The notes: generated by a model from the sequence alone, not told the origin. 19,239 bases of DNA from Alistipes sp. UBA934 (GCA_002293535.1 DBDK01000009.1:1-19239), one strand, 5' to 3'. Shown: positions 1 through 8,714, numbered from the stretch's first letter. Program-made: numbers and translations.

Positions 1-500
1 GGGAGAGGCTGCTGCCGACGGGCCGGAGTGTGTTGGCAGTGACCGAGCACAACGTCTGGATCCCGGAGCAGGCAGCGGGCCCGACGCCGATGTGTGGGGC
101 GCTAAGGGAGGCGCTCAGGATGGTGGAGCGGTGGTGCAAGCAGCCGGGGCACGCGGAGTCCTATCCCCCTACCATTATTAATATAACGGACGGCGAAGCA
201 TCGGACGGAACCGCGGAAGAAGTGAGGGAACTGGCGCGAAGGCTGAGAGCGACGGGAACGGCGGACGGGAACACGATGCTGGTCAACATACATCTGGCCA
301 GGCACGACGATGCCGCGGGAGCGATACTTTTTCCTTTCAAGCCTGAAGAATTACCCGATCAACGCTATGCGCGTTTGCTGTGGGATATCTCAAGCCCGCT
401 ACCCGACGGAACGGGCCGCCGGGCGCTGGGGTGGTGTTCGAGAGCAGCCGATGTAGTCGCACTACTGAACATCGGGTCGGTGAACTCGGTGATGATCTGA
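1..500 (+). CDS. von Willebrand factor A (VWA) domain protein, 3' part only
   Basis: The reading frame is open from the window's left edge (first full codon at 3) to a TGA at 498-500, so the true start lies outside. What remains is the second half of a VWA fold: a T-P-M turn followed by an amphipathic helix (GALREALRMVERW), then a hydrophobic strand ending in the MIDAS-type motif NITDGEASDG, then a helix and another strand (MLVNIHLARH). The Thr and the Asp of TDGE are the expected metal-coordinating residues. VWA proteins bind ligands or partner proteins through a divalent cation. The spacing of T-P-M and TDGE resembles the TerY-like bacterial VWA group, but the missing N-terminus prevents a finer call. 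The stop lies 1 nt from the convergent mscL stop, with no terminator between them. Confidence 0.8.
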   Translation, partial: ERLLPTGRSVLAVTEHNVWIPEQAAGPTPMCGALREALRMVERWCKQPGHAESYPPTIINITDGEASDGTAEEVRELARRLRATGTADGNTMLVNIHLARHDDAAGAILFPFKPEELPDQRYARLLWDISSPLPDGTGRRALGWCSRAADVVALLNIGSVNSVMI

Positions 501-501
501 A

Positions 502-900
502 CTATTTCTTCTTCAACAGGTCGCGAATCTCGGTGAGCAGAGTCTCCTCCTTCGAAGGAGCGACGGGCTCGGCCGCCTTCTTGTGGTGCAACATATTGAT
601 AGCCTTCACGAGAAGGAACACGCACAGAGCAAGGATCAAAAAATCGACGCAAGTCTGAACGAATGCCCCGAGGCGCCACAACACAGGCTCGGCACCGGCG
701 GCAACGGCGTGGGGATTGAGCGTGACGGCGAGGTTCGAAAAGTCCTCCTTACCGAGCAACATACCCACCGGGGGCATTATAACGTCCGACACAACCGAAG
801 AGATGATCTTCTGAAAAGCGCCCCCGATGATCACACCGACGGCCATATCCATCACGTTCCCCTTGAGCGCGAAAGCCTTGAATTCCTGTACAAATCCCAT
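502..900 (-). CDS. mscL: Large-conductance mechanosensitive channel MscL
   Basis: MscL is an inner-membrane homopentamer that opens under membrane tension and releases solutes during hypo-osmotic shock. The protein (132 aa, close to the 136 aa of E. coli MscL) has the family order: N-terminal amphipathic helix (GFVQEFKAFALKGN), TM1 with MDMAVGVIIGGAFQKIISS, a periplasmic loop, TM2 around FVQTCVDFLILALCVFLLVKA, and a charged C-terminal helix (EETLLTEIRDLLKKK). I place the start at the ATG at 900, because a GGAGGA sits 8 nt upstream (908-913). The in-frame TTG at 924 would lie inside the likely -7 promoter box. It is a single gene, divergent from the recombinase and convergent with the VWA gene. 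Confidence 0.96.
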   Translation of the reverse strand: MGFVQEFKAFALKGNVMDMAVGVIIGGAFQKIISSVVSDVIMPPVGMLLGKEDFSNLAVTLNPHAVAAGAEPVLWRLGAFVQTCVDFLILALCVFLLVKAINMLHHKKAAEPVAPSKEETLLTEIRDLLKKK

Positions 901-921
901 AACAAAATCCTCCTTTTTTGA

Positions 922-929
922 CAAATTTA
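922..929 (-). promoter_or_regulatory. Putative mscL promoter -7 box (TAAATTTG)
   Basis: Read on the minus strand, 929-922 is TAAATTTG, an exact match to the Bacteroidetes -7 consensus TAnnTTTG. Transcription would start near 918, giving a leader of under 20 nt that contains the GGAGGA at 908-913 just before the ATG at 900. No good -33 TTTG is seen at 19-21 nt spacing. Confidence 0.6.
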
Positions 930-983
930 GCCAAAATATTGCAATTTTCGGGCCGAAGATGTCGTTTTTCCAATAAAACTTAG

Positions 984-994
984 TACCTTGCAGA
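984..994 (+). promoter_or_regulatory. Weak candidate promoter of the recombinase gene
   Basis: TACCTTGCAGA is a near match to TAnnTTTG (one T short) and is followed by the GCAGA extension also seen after the susC and GH3 boxes. It lies 29 nt before the ATG at 1023. A short inverted repeat, TACCT/AGGTA (984-988 and 1000-1004), overlaps it and could be an operator, though five base pairs can arise by chance. Confidence 0.3.
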
Positions 995-1022
995 CTGTTA
1001 GGTAAAAAAACTTCAGAAAATT

Positions 1023-2396
1023 ATGACAAGCTATGGCTTTTGTTTCCGGCCTACTACCCGGAAAGATCGCAAAGGGGGACGACTGTATCTAAGGGTGGTT
1101 CACGGAGGCGAATCGCGAAGTGTAACCACCGACTACTGGGTATACCCCGACGAATGGGACCCCGCGGGAAGGCGAATTATGATGCCATACGGCCACAGCG
1201 AACGGTCGCAACAACTGATGGAGTATCAGAGCGCTATGCACTGCGACACGATGAGACTCGACAACATCATCAAAGAGTTGGCCCGAAGAGGTGCGTATAC
1301 AATCGACGAAGTGATGGACAGGTATCGCTCCGTGATGTTCGGAAACGCCCTGGGAACATACACGGAACATCTGGCAACCGATATGGAACGCGAAAAACTG
1401 TGGCGAACAGCCCGAGGCTACAGAACGGCTGCAACGAGGTTCATCAAGTTCTTGGGAAAAAGCGACATCAAACTCGAAAACCTGAGCGCAAACCTCATCG
1501 GCGATTTCCAACAACAACTCAAAGCCGAGGGAATGACGATGAACACCATCTCGTTCTATATGCGAACACTGCGCTCCATATATAATAAGGCCGTGGCAGA
1601 TGGCCGAATACCTAAACAATTCGAAAGCCCGTTCCAAGGAGCGTACACCGGACTGCAAACAACCCGGAAGCTGGCCCTGACAGCCGAAGAACTGGCTATT
1701 TTGTCCGCCCTCGATCCGACCCTGCCCAAGAGCGAAAGGCAGACAAACGGAGTGGATCTGGACCGCAGGCTGCAAGAGGCGCTGGCAATGTTCCTGTTCT
1801 GCTATCACGCGAGGGGAATGTGTTTCGTGGATATGTGCACTCTGAAGAAGAGAGACATCAGAGACGGGCGGTTGAAGTACAAGAGGCGGAAGACGGGGCA
1901 GATGATCGAACTGGCAGTGCACCCGACCCTGAGAAGGATACTGGACTGGTTCTCGATCAGAACCCGAGGAAGCGACTACCTGTTCCCGATCATCTCGGGA
2001 AACTCGCCGCGAGATATCAATCTGCAATACACCAGCGGGCTGAGGGTGCAAAATCAACGACTGAAGAGAATAGCCACGATGGTGGGAATTGACAAGCACA
2101 TCTCGACACACTCGGCGCGGCACTCGTGGGCAACCGTGGCAAAGAACGAAGGACTACCGCTGGCGGTGATCTCGGAGGGGTTGGGGCACACCAACCAGAA
2201 GACAACGGAGATATATCTCGCCTCGATGAACCGCCAAACGCTGGATAAAGCATCGAGGCAGGTGTCCGACGCGATCAAGCCGGGATACACCGGAAAGGGA
2301 AGCATCTTCCCGAGAGGAAGAGCAAACTTTACCCAAAACATACGCTTTGTGAGAACCGTGCGCCGACCGGCGGAAGTGATGCCGATCATATCCTGA
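1023..2396 (+). CDS. Tyrosine site-specific recombinase (phage integrase family, Bacteroidetes type)
   Basis: This enzyme would cut and rejoin DNA through a 3'-phosphotyrosyl intermediate, for integration, excision or inversion. The 457-residue protein has an N-terminal arm-binding-like region (about 1-100), a SAM-like core-binding domain (about 115-200) and a catalytic domain (about 215-400). The catalytic set is complete: R264 (HARGM), K290 (RKTGQ), H363-x-x-R366 (HSARHSW), H389 (GLGH) and nucleophile Y398 (EIYL). The RGM-FVDM-LKK sequence after R264 is typical of Bacteroidetes integrases and invertases. A tail of about 59 residues follows the tyrosine. The ATG at 1023 has no strong Shine-Dalgarno sequence, which is normal in this phylum. 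The neighbours are mscL (divergent) and susC (same strand, after a terminator). No att duplication or large inverted repeat was recognised nearby, so its target is unknown. It could be a solitary invertase or a remnant of an element. Confidence 0.93.
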   Translation: MTSYGFCFRPTTRKDRKGGRLYLRVVHGGESRSVTTDYWVYPDEWDPAGRRIMMPYGHSERSQQLMEYQSAMHCDTMRLDNIIKELARRGAYTIDEVMDRYRSVMFGNALGTYTEHLATDMEREKLWRTARGYRTAATRFIKFLGKSDIKLENLSANLIGDFQQQLKAEGMTMNTISFYMRTLRSIYNKAVADGRIPKQFESPFQGAYTGLQTTRKLALTAEELAILSALDPTLPKSERQTNGVDLDRRLQEALAMFLFCYHARGMCFVDMCTLKKRDIRDGRLKYKRRKTGQMIELAVHPTLRRILDWFSIRTRGSDYLFPIISGNSPRDINLQYTSGLRVQNQRLKRIATMVGIDKHISTHSARHSWATVAKNEGLPLAVISEGLGHTNQKTTEIYLASMNRQTLDKASRQVSDAIKPGYTGKGSIFPRGRANFTQNIRFVRTVRRPAEVMPIIS

Positions 2397-2436
2397 GCCG
2401 GGAGCCGGTTTCAGGCAAATCATACCCGAGAGCAGC

Positions 2437-2474
2437 AGCCCGTCCCGATTTCGATGTCGGGGCGGGCTTTTTCG
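2437..2474 (+). terminator. Rho-independent terminator after the recombinase gene
   Basis: A 12-bp stem (2437-2448 with 2457-2468, one G-U pair) encloses an 8-nt loop and ends in a run of T (2468-2472). It begins about 40 nt after the recombinase stop and separates that gene from susC. Confidence 0.9.
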
Positions 2475-2504
2475 TGGGGCGGAAACTTAACGAAAAAGTA
2501 ATAC

Positions 2505-2535
2505 TTTGCGCAAAATGAGGATATGATTGCGCAAT
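2505..2535. promoter_or_regulatory. Tandem palindromes (TTGCGCAA twice), candidate operator
   Basis: Two perfect 10-bp palindromes, TTTGCGCAAA (2505-2514) and ATTGCGCAAT (2526-2535), share the core TTGCGCAA. Their centres are 21 bp apart, which is two helical turns and puts both on the same DNA face. They lie 30-60 bp upstream of the susC -7 box, a usual place for an operator. A site for the neighbouring recombinase is an alternative. Confidence 0.55.
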
Positions 2536-2564
2536 ACGGGGTCACCCGTCTGGGAATAAGGGGC

Positions 2565-2572
2565 TAAATTTG
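2565..2572 (+). promoter_or_regulatory. Putative susC promoter -7 box (TAAATTTG)
   Basis: TAAATTTG matches TAnnTTTG exactly and is followed by GCAGA, as at other promoters in this window. It predicts a leader of about 85 nt before the susC ATG at 2662. No TTTG is seen at the -33 spacing, which suits an activator-dependent promoter. Confidence 0.55.
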
Positions 2573-2661
2573 CAGATAAGTATACAGCCTAAAAACCGAC
2601 CTGAAACGTAGTGATGATTCTAATGTTTCCAAATAATTTTCTAACCAAAACCAATTTTTTT

Positions 2662-5600
2662 ATGAAAAAAATCTTTGCTATTCTGCTTTGCTGCGCAGCA
2701 TTCGCAGCAAATGCACAGGTGCGCTCCGTGACGGGTACGGTCACGTCGGACGATGACGGTGCTCCCGTGAGCGGAGTTATGGTCTCTGTCCAGGGCACCG
2801 GCACCATTGCAATCACCGACGCGCTGGGCGAATATGCCATCCAGGCGTCGGAAGGCGATGTCTTGGTTTTCAACCTTCTGGGCTACGCCGAAGCATCGGT
2901 GGCAGTCGGAAGCCAGTCAGTGATCAATATGGTGCTGACAGCCGATGCAACACAAATCGACGAAGTGGTAGTCACCGCACTCGGTATCGTCAGGAAAGAG
3001 AAGTCGTTGACGTATGCAGCTTCGGTTGTGGGCGGTGAGGAACTGACCCGCATCAAGGATCCCAATATGCTCAACGCATTGGCGGGTAAGAGTGCCGGTG
3101 TACAGATCAACCGCTCGTCGTCGGGTCTTGGTGGTTCCGCAAAAGTTATCATCCGTGGTAACCGTTCGTTGAACAACAACCAGCCGCTGTATGTGATCGA
3201 CGGTTTGCCTATCGGTCAGAACAGCCAAAGAGGTTCGTTCGGCAGCTTGGTTCAGGGACGAAACAAAGCCAATAACAGTGACCAAGGAGATGCGATGTCT
3301 CAGTTGAACCCCGACGATATCGAAAGTATGAGTATCCTCAAGGGCCCGTCGGCTGCCGCTCTTTACGGTACCGCTGCTGCCAATGGTGTTATCCTAATTA
3401 CCACCAAGAAGGGCACAGCAGGTCGTACAGACGTTACTTTCAACTCCAATACCACCTGGGACAACGCGGTTCACGGTCGTCCTGCATTCCAAAATAGCTA
3501 TGGTGGTGTGGACACCAGCTGGGGTGATCCGGTAAGCAAAAAAGTGGACTACCTGAAGGATTTCTTCAAGACAGGTTACACGACAATCAACTCGGTATCT
3601 CTCAGTTCGGGTAACGACAAAATGCAGACCTACTTCTCTTATGCGAATACTTCCGCAAGAGGTGTGATCGAAACAAACAAGCTGCAGAAGCACAACTTCA
3701 ACTTCCGCGAAACTGCTAAGTTCTTCAACGATCGCCTAACGATCGACGCCAATATCAATATGGTGTATCAGAAGCAGAACAACCTTGTTACTCCCGGGGG
3801 TTACTATATGAACCCGTTGGTGGGTCTGTATCGTTTCCCGCGCGGTGGTGGTGTTCAGGGTGGCAAGACGATGGATGAGTACAGGGAAAACTACTTGATC
3901 TTCAACGAAGGTCGTCAGATGTATCTGCAGAACTGGCATAACGCCAATGCCGACGGGGTGATGACCGACACCTGGAGCCAGAACCCGTATTGGTTGATCA
4001 ACAGGTATCAGAGCGAAGATATCCGTTTCCGTACGTTGGCAAACCTGATGCTTTCGCTCAAGATAAGCGATCACTTTACACTTCAGGCTCGCGGACGTGG
4101 TGATTTCAATGCGACGAACTATGAGATGAAAATGTATGCCGGGGTGTCCAACTCTTTGGCAACCGGCAACAACGGTCGTTATGCTTTCGAGAGCGACAAA
4201 GGTATCGGTGTTTACGGTGACGTTCTATTGACCTATCAGCAGGCTTGGGACGACTGGTCTGTCAGTGCAACTCTCGGGGGCAGTATTCAGGACTATCGCA
4301 ACTTGGGCCGCCTTGGTAACGACTCTGTAGACAGCGGTTTGGTGATTCCCAACTATTTCGATATTAGGAATATTGTAAATCAGGGTCTTAACGGATATGG
4401 TACGAAGTCGCGCGGTGCGCAGGATCAGGCAGTGTTCTTTGCCGGTCAGGTAGGCTGGCGCGATCAGTTGTTCCTCGACGTTACCGCACGTAACGACTGG
4501 ACTTCGAATCTGGCTTACTCGGACTTCGAAAAGAGCGGCTTCTTCTATCCCTCTATCGGTTTGAGCTGGCTGTTGAGCGAAACTTTGAGTATGCCGGATT
4601 GGGTAAGTCTCGGTAAGGTGAGGGGTTCGTGGTCGCAGGTAGGTAACGGTGCTGGCGGCGAAACTCACCCGATGCACGGTGTGGGTGGCTATCCTCCCTC
4701 GATTAGCTTCAACAACTCGTATCCTCTTGTAGATATCAAGCCTGAAATGATTACCTCGGTCGAGTTCGGTACAGAGTGGAGATTCTTCAACAGCCGTTTG
4801 GAATTCGATTTTACCTACTATCAGACTCACACTCGCAATCAGGTTTGGAATATGCCCGCTCCTGTAGGATCGAAATATTCGAACCTTTATGTGAACGCCG
4901 GTGATATCAAGAACGAAGGTGTCGAAATTATGCTGGGCGGTACTCCGGTTTGGAGCGGGGACTTTATGTGGAGAACCGGTTTCAACTTCTCGTGGAACAA
5001 GAACACAGTTGTCGAATTGGTCGGTGACTTGGACGGTAACGGAGAACCCGATTTGACAACCTATACTTATGGGGGTGGCGGTCCGGCTGACAACTTCCAG
5101 TTGCGTGTTGTCGAAGGCGGTGAGTTCGGTGATATCTACGGTACGACGTTCCTGCGTGACGATGCCGGCAATATTCTGTATGACGACAGAGGAATGCCCC
5201 GTAAGGATCTTGACCTGAAACGCGTAGGAAACGCCAATCCCGACTTTATGCTGGGATGGCAAAACACCTTCACCTGGAAGGGTCTTTCGCTGTACTTCCT
5301 GATAGACGGTCGCTTCGGTGGTGACGTTGTCTCGTTCACTCAGGCCGACCTGGACGACTTCGGTGTTACGAAGCGCACGGGCGACGATCGCAAGAGGGGC
5401 TATGTAAACTTCGACGGCAAGCAGATTGCGGATGTTCAAACGTTCTACAACACCGTAGGTAACCGTGTAGGTGCCGTGACAGAACATTATACGTACGATG
5501 CTACCAACATTCGTCTGCGTGAACTTTCGATCGGATACTCGCTACCTCGCAAGTGGTTCACCAATGCAAGTTGGGTTAAGGGTGTCGACGTATCTTTGAT

Positions 5601-5745
5601 CGGTCGTAACCTGTTCTTCTTCGTGAACAAAGCTCCGTACGATCCCGACTCGATCATCACTACAGGTAACGGTCTCCAGGCTGTCGACGCTTTCGGTATG
5701 CCGAGCCTGCGTTCGTTCGGTTTCAACGTAAAACTTAACTTCTAA
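2662..5745 (+). CDS. SusC/RagA-family TonB-dependent outer-membrane transporter
   Basis: SusC-type proteins are 22-strand outer-membrane barrels that import oligosaccharides or other nutrients together with a SusD lipoprotein, energised by TonB. I use the ATG at 2662 (1027 aa). It begins a clean signal peptide, MKKIFAILLCCAAFAANA, with cleavage before Q19; upstream in-frame ATGs would add an unneeded 17 residues. A CarboxypepD-reg-like domain follows (about 20-95), then a TonB box (DEVVVTA, 100-106), a plug domain from about 117 to 240 with the SusC signature VIIRGNRSLNNNQPLYVIDG, and the barrel, ending in an aromatic residue (VKLNF). susD follows after 14 bp, so the pair is one transcript. 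The codon choice looks biased, as in highly expressed genes. The substrate cannot be read from the sequence. Confidence 0.96.
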   Translation: MKKIFAILLCCAAFAANAQVRSVTGTVTSDDDGAPVSGVMVSVQGTGTIAITDALGEYAIQASEGDVLVFNLLGYAEASVAVGSQSVINMVLTADATQIDEVVVTALGIVRKEKSLTYAASVVGGEELTRIKDPNMLNALAGKSAGVQINRSSSGLGGSAKVIIRGNRSLNNNQPLYVIDGLPIGQNSQRGSFGSLVQGRNKANNSDQGDAMSQLNPDDIESMSILKGPSAAALYGTAAANGVILITTKKGTAGRTDVTFNSNTTWDNAVHGRPAFQNSYGGVDTSWGDPVSKKVDYLKDFFKTGYTTINSVSLSSGNDKMQTYFSYANTSARGVIETNKLQKHNFNFRETAKFFNDRLTIDANINMVYQKQNNLVTPGGYYMNPLVGLYRFPRGGGVQGGKTMDEYRENYLIFNEGRQMYLQNWHNANADGVMTDTWSQNPYWLINRYQSEDIRFRTLANLMLSLKISDHFTLQARGRGDFNATNYEMKMYAGVSNSLATGNNGRYAFESDKGIGVYGDVLLTYQQAWDDWSVSATLGGSIQDYRNLGRLGNDSVDSGLVIPNYFDIRNIVNQGLNGYGTKSRGAQDQAVFFAGQVGWRDQLFLDVTARNDWTSNLAYSDFEKSGFFYPSIGLSWLLSETLSMPDWVSLGKVRGSWSQVGNGAGGETHPMHGVGGYPPSISFNNSYPLVDIKPEMITSVEFGTEWRFFNSRLEFDFTYYQTHTRNQVWNMPAPVGSKYSNLYVNAGDIKNEGVEIMLGGTPVWSGDFMWRTGFNFSWNKNTVVELVGDLDGNGEPDLTTYTYGGGGPADNFQLRVVEGGEFGDIYGTTFLRDDAGNILYDDRGMPRKDLDLKRVGNANPDFMLGWQNTFTWKGLSLYFLIDGRFGGDVVSFTQADLDDFGVTKRTGDDRKRGYVNFDGKQIADVQTFYNTVGNRVGAVTEHYTYDATNIRLRELSIGYSLPRKWFTNASWVKGVDVSLIGRNLFFFVNKAPYDPDSIITTGNGLQAVDAFGMPSLRSFGFNVKLNF

Positions 5746-5759
5746 ATCAGCTAAGCGAT

Positions 5760-7382
5760 ATGAAAAAGATGATTAAATATATATTGATGTTGTCGGCGGG
5801 GCTTGTGCTTTTCGGGTCTTGTACGGGCAGTTTCAAAGAGATCAACGACGGCTTCTATGGCCTTACCGAGGATGATCTTCGGCAGGACAACCTCGTAGTA
5901 GGCTCCCCATTTCCCAATATGATGCGTCAGATTATGTACTCTCCCAATGCCGGAGAATACATTTATCAGCGTACTAACACGCTTAGCGTCGATGCTTGGG
6001 CAGGGTATACGTCCTGGACCTGGAGTTTTTCGGCCAATCAGGACCACGGCAACTGGGTGCTGAACAACGACTGGAATAACCACTGCTGGAACAACTCTTT
6101 CTATAATAGTGGTCGCGTCTTCTCGTTGGGGTTGGATATCAACGAAACACTGGCAACTTACGGTGTTGTAGATGGAGAGCAGGTATATCCGCACTTTCAG
6201 GCAATCAACAACATCCTGATAGCATTCGGTGCCTCGCGTGTGGCTGACCAGTATGGGCCCATTATCTACTCTCACTATGGAGAAGAGATGACAGGCAGCA
6301 ACTTCGACAGTCTTGAGGAAGCGTATGACGCAATGTTCGAAAACCTCTCCGAGGCTGCTGATGTGTTGGATGATGCTATAAATGATCCTAATGGAGTTGC
6401 CAGCTTTACAGCTTTTGACATTGTTTACGGTGGGAACCTCGCAAAGTGGGCTCGTTTGGCTAACACGCTTCGTCTGCGTCTTGCCCTTCGTATAGTCAAG
6501 GCCGATCCCGCGAAAGCTAAAGCCGAAGGCGAAGCAGCGATCAATCATCCTCAAGGCCTTTTGCAGAAAGGCGACAGCTACACAATGAGTGGTGATGGTC
6601 GTATCAATCCTCTATACAGCATCTCTGTCGCTTGGGGCAATCAGGCCACCATCGGTGCCTCACTGGCAGCAATTATGAACGGATACGCTGACCCGCGTTT
6701 GGCTAAATTCGGTAAAGCTATCGACGGCAAAGTGGTAGGTATCAGAATGGGTATCGACTTGACGGAAGGCAAAGCCAATGAGTACAGCCCGCATGTATCT
6801 ATGATCAATGTTTCTGGTTCGGGCGATCCTTACACTATCCTGCACGACGCGGAAGCTCAATTCCTTAAGGCAGAAGCAGCTCTCCGCGGCTGGAACGCAG
6901 GCGGAAGCGCCCAGTCGTTCTATGAAGCAGGTGTACAGATGTCGTTCGATTTCTGGCAAGCAGGCTCGGCAGCAGGCTATCTGGAAAGTACCGCGACTCC
7001 CGAAGGCTGGGTCGACCCGATGGGCAATACCGAAAACGACATCGCTGCGATGACCGACGTGACTCCGAAGTGGGACGAAAGCCTGACAAACGAGCAGAAA
7101 CTGGAAAAGATTATCACTCAGAAGTGGATCGACGGTTTCCCCGAAGGCTACAACGCTTGGGCAGAATGGCGCCGTACAGGATATCCCAAACTGTTCCCGA
7201 CTGCTATCAACGGAAGCGGTGGTGTGGTTTCGAGCGAACTCGGCTTCCGCCGTCTGCCTTTTGTGCAGAGTGTGAAGGATAACAACGCTACCGGATATGC
7301 CGATGCCGTGAGCAAACTGAATGGCCCGGACGATGTGAACACCCGTTTGTTCTGGGATGTGGCAGGAAAAGGAAACTTCTAA
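5760..7382 (+). CDS. SusD/RagB-family nutrient-binding outer-membrane lipoprotein
   Basis: SusD proteins sit as a lid on the SusC barrel and bind the incoming ligand at the cell surface. The 540-residue product begins with a lipoprotein signal peptide whose lipobox is LFGSC; C21 would be lipidated. The C-terminal half carries family hallmarks: a DAEAQFLKAEAALRG helix and the EGYNAWAEWRRTGYP segment, followed by a FRRLPF motif near the end. The N-terminal half is helical and rich in Trp, Asn and Tyr, consistent with the TPR-like scaffold and a glycan-binding face. It probably belongs to the SusD-like_2 type rather than classical starch SusD, judging from these motifs. It is transcribed with susC and ends before a strong terminator at 7402-7438. 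Confidence 0.95.
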   Translation: MKKMIKYILMLSAGLVLFGSCTGSFKEINDGFYGLTEDDLRQDNLVVGSPFPNMMRQIMYSPNAGEYIYQRTNTLSVDAWAGYTSWTWSFSANQDHGNWVLNNDWNNHCWNNSFYNSGRVFSLGLDINETLATYGVVDGEQVYPHFQAINNILIAFGASRVADQYGPIIYSHYGEEMTGSNFDSLEEAYDAMFENLSEAADVLDDAINDPNGVASFTAFDIVYGGNLAKWARLANTLRLRLALRIVKADPAKAKAEGEAAINHPQGLLQKGDSYTMSGDGRINPLYSISVAWGNQATIGASLAAIMNGYADPRLAKFGKAIDGKVVGIRMGIDLTEGKANEYSPHVSMINVSGSGDPYTILHDAEAQFLKAEAALRGWNAGGSAQSFYEAGVQMSFDFWQAGSAAGYLESTATPEGWVDPMGNTENDIAAMTDVTPKWDESLTNEQKLEKIITQKWIDGFPEGYNAWAEWRRTGYPKLFPTAINGSGGVVSSELGFRRLPFVQSVKDNNATGYADAVSKLNGPDDVNTRLFWDVAGKGNF

Positions 7383-7401
7383 CGGAACTAAACCGTGAGC
7401 C

Positions 7402-7438
7402 AAAAGGGGGCGCGTCCATAACAGGCGCGCCCTTTTTG
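7402..7438 (+). terminator. Rho-independent terminator of the susCD operon
   Basis: GGGCGCG (7408-7414) pairs with CGCGCCC (7426-7432) across an 11-nt loop. The stem is flanked by an A-run on the left and TTTTT (7433-7437) on the right. It starts 20 nt after the susD stop. Confidence 0.92.
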
Positions 7439-7487
7439 GTGAATGGGCAACTTCAGTGATAAGAATCTAATCAAACAACCCAAGCTT

Positions 7488-8714
7488 ATGACTAAAACTG
7501 ATTTCACTCAGAGAAACGTCGGAATTGACCTACTAAGGGCCTTGACGATGTTCGTGATGATCTTCGTGAATGACTTCTGGAAGATCCACGATGTACCACA
7601 CTGGCTGGAACACGCAGCCCCGGGAGAAGATTTCATAGGGCTGTCAGACTTCGTACTACCGATATTCCTGTTTGTAGTGGGGATGTCGATACCGTTCGCA
7701 ATAGAAAGGCGGTATGCGAAGGGCCTGAGCGGAGAATCGACAGTGGGACATATATTCGCAAGAACGTTTGCGCTACTGATTATGGGAGCGTTCATTACGA
7801 ACTCCGAAGCAAGGCTCTCGCCCGAAGCTCCGTACTCCATTGGAGTGTACTGGATACTGATGGTGACGGGATTTATATGCATCTGGAACCAATATCCAAA
7901 GACAGACGACCGGACGAAAAAGCGGATATTTACAGCGCTGAAAGTGATAGGAGCACTGATATTAGTATACCTGGCCATAACCTTCCGAAGCACCCAGGGC
8001 AATGTGTTTGGCGCCCGGTGGGGGATACTCGGCTCGATAGGGTGGGGGTATCTGGTGTGTGCGATGATATATGTGTTCACGCGGGACAAGCTGCGCTGGC
8101 TGGTGCCCATCTGGCTGGGATTCGTGCTGGTGTGTCTGCTGGGAACGAGGATGAATGAACTGCACGGAGGGGTGGCGATACTGAATTTCCCGAGGCCGAA
8201 CTTCTACAACGACTTCCTGTCGGGAGTGCTGCACATAGGCTCCGGCTCGGGAGTATCGTTCGTGATGGGAGGCGTGATACTGTCGATCATCAGCAGCCGA
8301 ATGGCAACCCGTCCGGGAAGAGACAAACTGTTGTATACTTTAGCGGCGGTGGCGGTATTCACGCTGGCGGGATTCATTGCGCACAAATTCTGGATCGTAG
8401 CCAAGATCGGAGCAACCCCGACGTGGGTGTTCTATGTCATCGCAACCGCAATCGCACTGTATGCGTTGTTGACCTTCCTGGCGCAAAGAGGATGGGCCGG
8501 ATGGATGTCGATAATCAAACCCGCCGGAACAGCTACCCTGACCTGCTATCTGGTGCCCTATCTGGCATACGCGCTGGCCGATCTGACGGGCATTGTGCTA
8601 CCCGACTGGTTCACCCACGGATTTATGGGAATCGTGAATTGTTTGTGTTTTGCACTCGTGGTTATTGGAGTTACGTGGATTTTAGGTAAATTGCGCATCA
8701 AATTGAAGATTTGA
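7488..8714 (+). CDS. DUF5009 / HGSNAT-like polytopic membrane acyltransferase
   Basis: The protein resembles the bacterial relatives of heparan-alpha-glucosaminide N-acetyltransferase (DUF1624/DUF5009), which carry acetyl groups across the inner membrane to amino sugars. Evidence: the N-terminal motif NVGIDLLRALTMFVMIFVND, a DFVLPIFLFVVGMSIPF segment, and about ten hydrophobic helices through to the basic C-terminus KLRIKLKI. I place the start at the ATG at 7488 (MTKTDFTQ, 408 aa). An in-frame ATG at 7443 would add 15 residues but lies only 5 nt after the susCD terminator. Its stop is 4 nt before the XylR-type gene, so the two share a transcript. Its own promoter was not recognised, so read-through from susCD or a non-consensus promoter is needed. 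The acyl donor and acceptor are unknown. Confidence 0.82.
   Translation: MTKTDFTQRNVGIDLLRALTMFVMIFVNDFWKIHDVPHWLEHAAPGEDFIGLSDFVLPIFLFVVGMSIPFAIERRYAKGLSGESTVGHIFARTFALLIMGAFITNSEARLSPEAPYSIGVYWILMVTGFICIWNQYPKTDDRTKKRIFTALKVIGALILVYLAITFRSTQGNVFGARWGILGSIGWGYLVCAMIYVFTRDKLRWLVPIWLGFVLVCLLGTRMNELHGGVAILNFPRPNFYNDFLSGVLHIGSGSGVSFVMGGVILSIISSRMATRPGRDKLLYTLAAVAVFTLAGFIAHKFWIVAKIGATPTWVFYVIATAIALYALLTFLAQRGWAGWMSIIKPAGTATLTCYLVPYLAYALADLTGIVLPDWFTHGFMGIVNCLCFALVVIGVTWILGKLRIKLKI

Noticed and set aside
901..924. Longer mscL starting at TTG 924
   Set aside because: That codon overlaps the TAAATTTG promoter box and the Shine-Dalgarno sequence would fall inside the gene; the ATG at 900 fits family length and the GGAGGA spacing.
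947..957. TTCGGGCCGAA palindrome upstream of mscL
   Set aside because: A single 11-nt palindrome without a partner; it may be an operator but chance is a sufficient explanation.
1089..2123. 344-codon minus-strand open frame inside the recombinase gene
   Set aside because: It is antisense to a gene with a complete catalytic set and shows no family motif.
4225..5487. 420-codon minus-strand open frame inside susC
   Set aside because: It is antisense to a well-supported SusC frame, has no recognisable domain, and long shadows are common in biased-codon genes.
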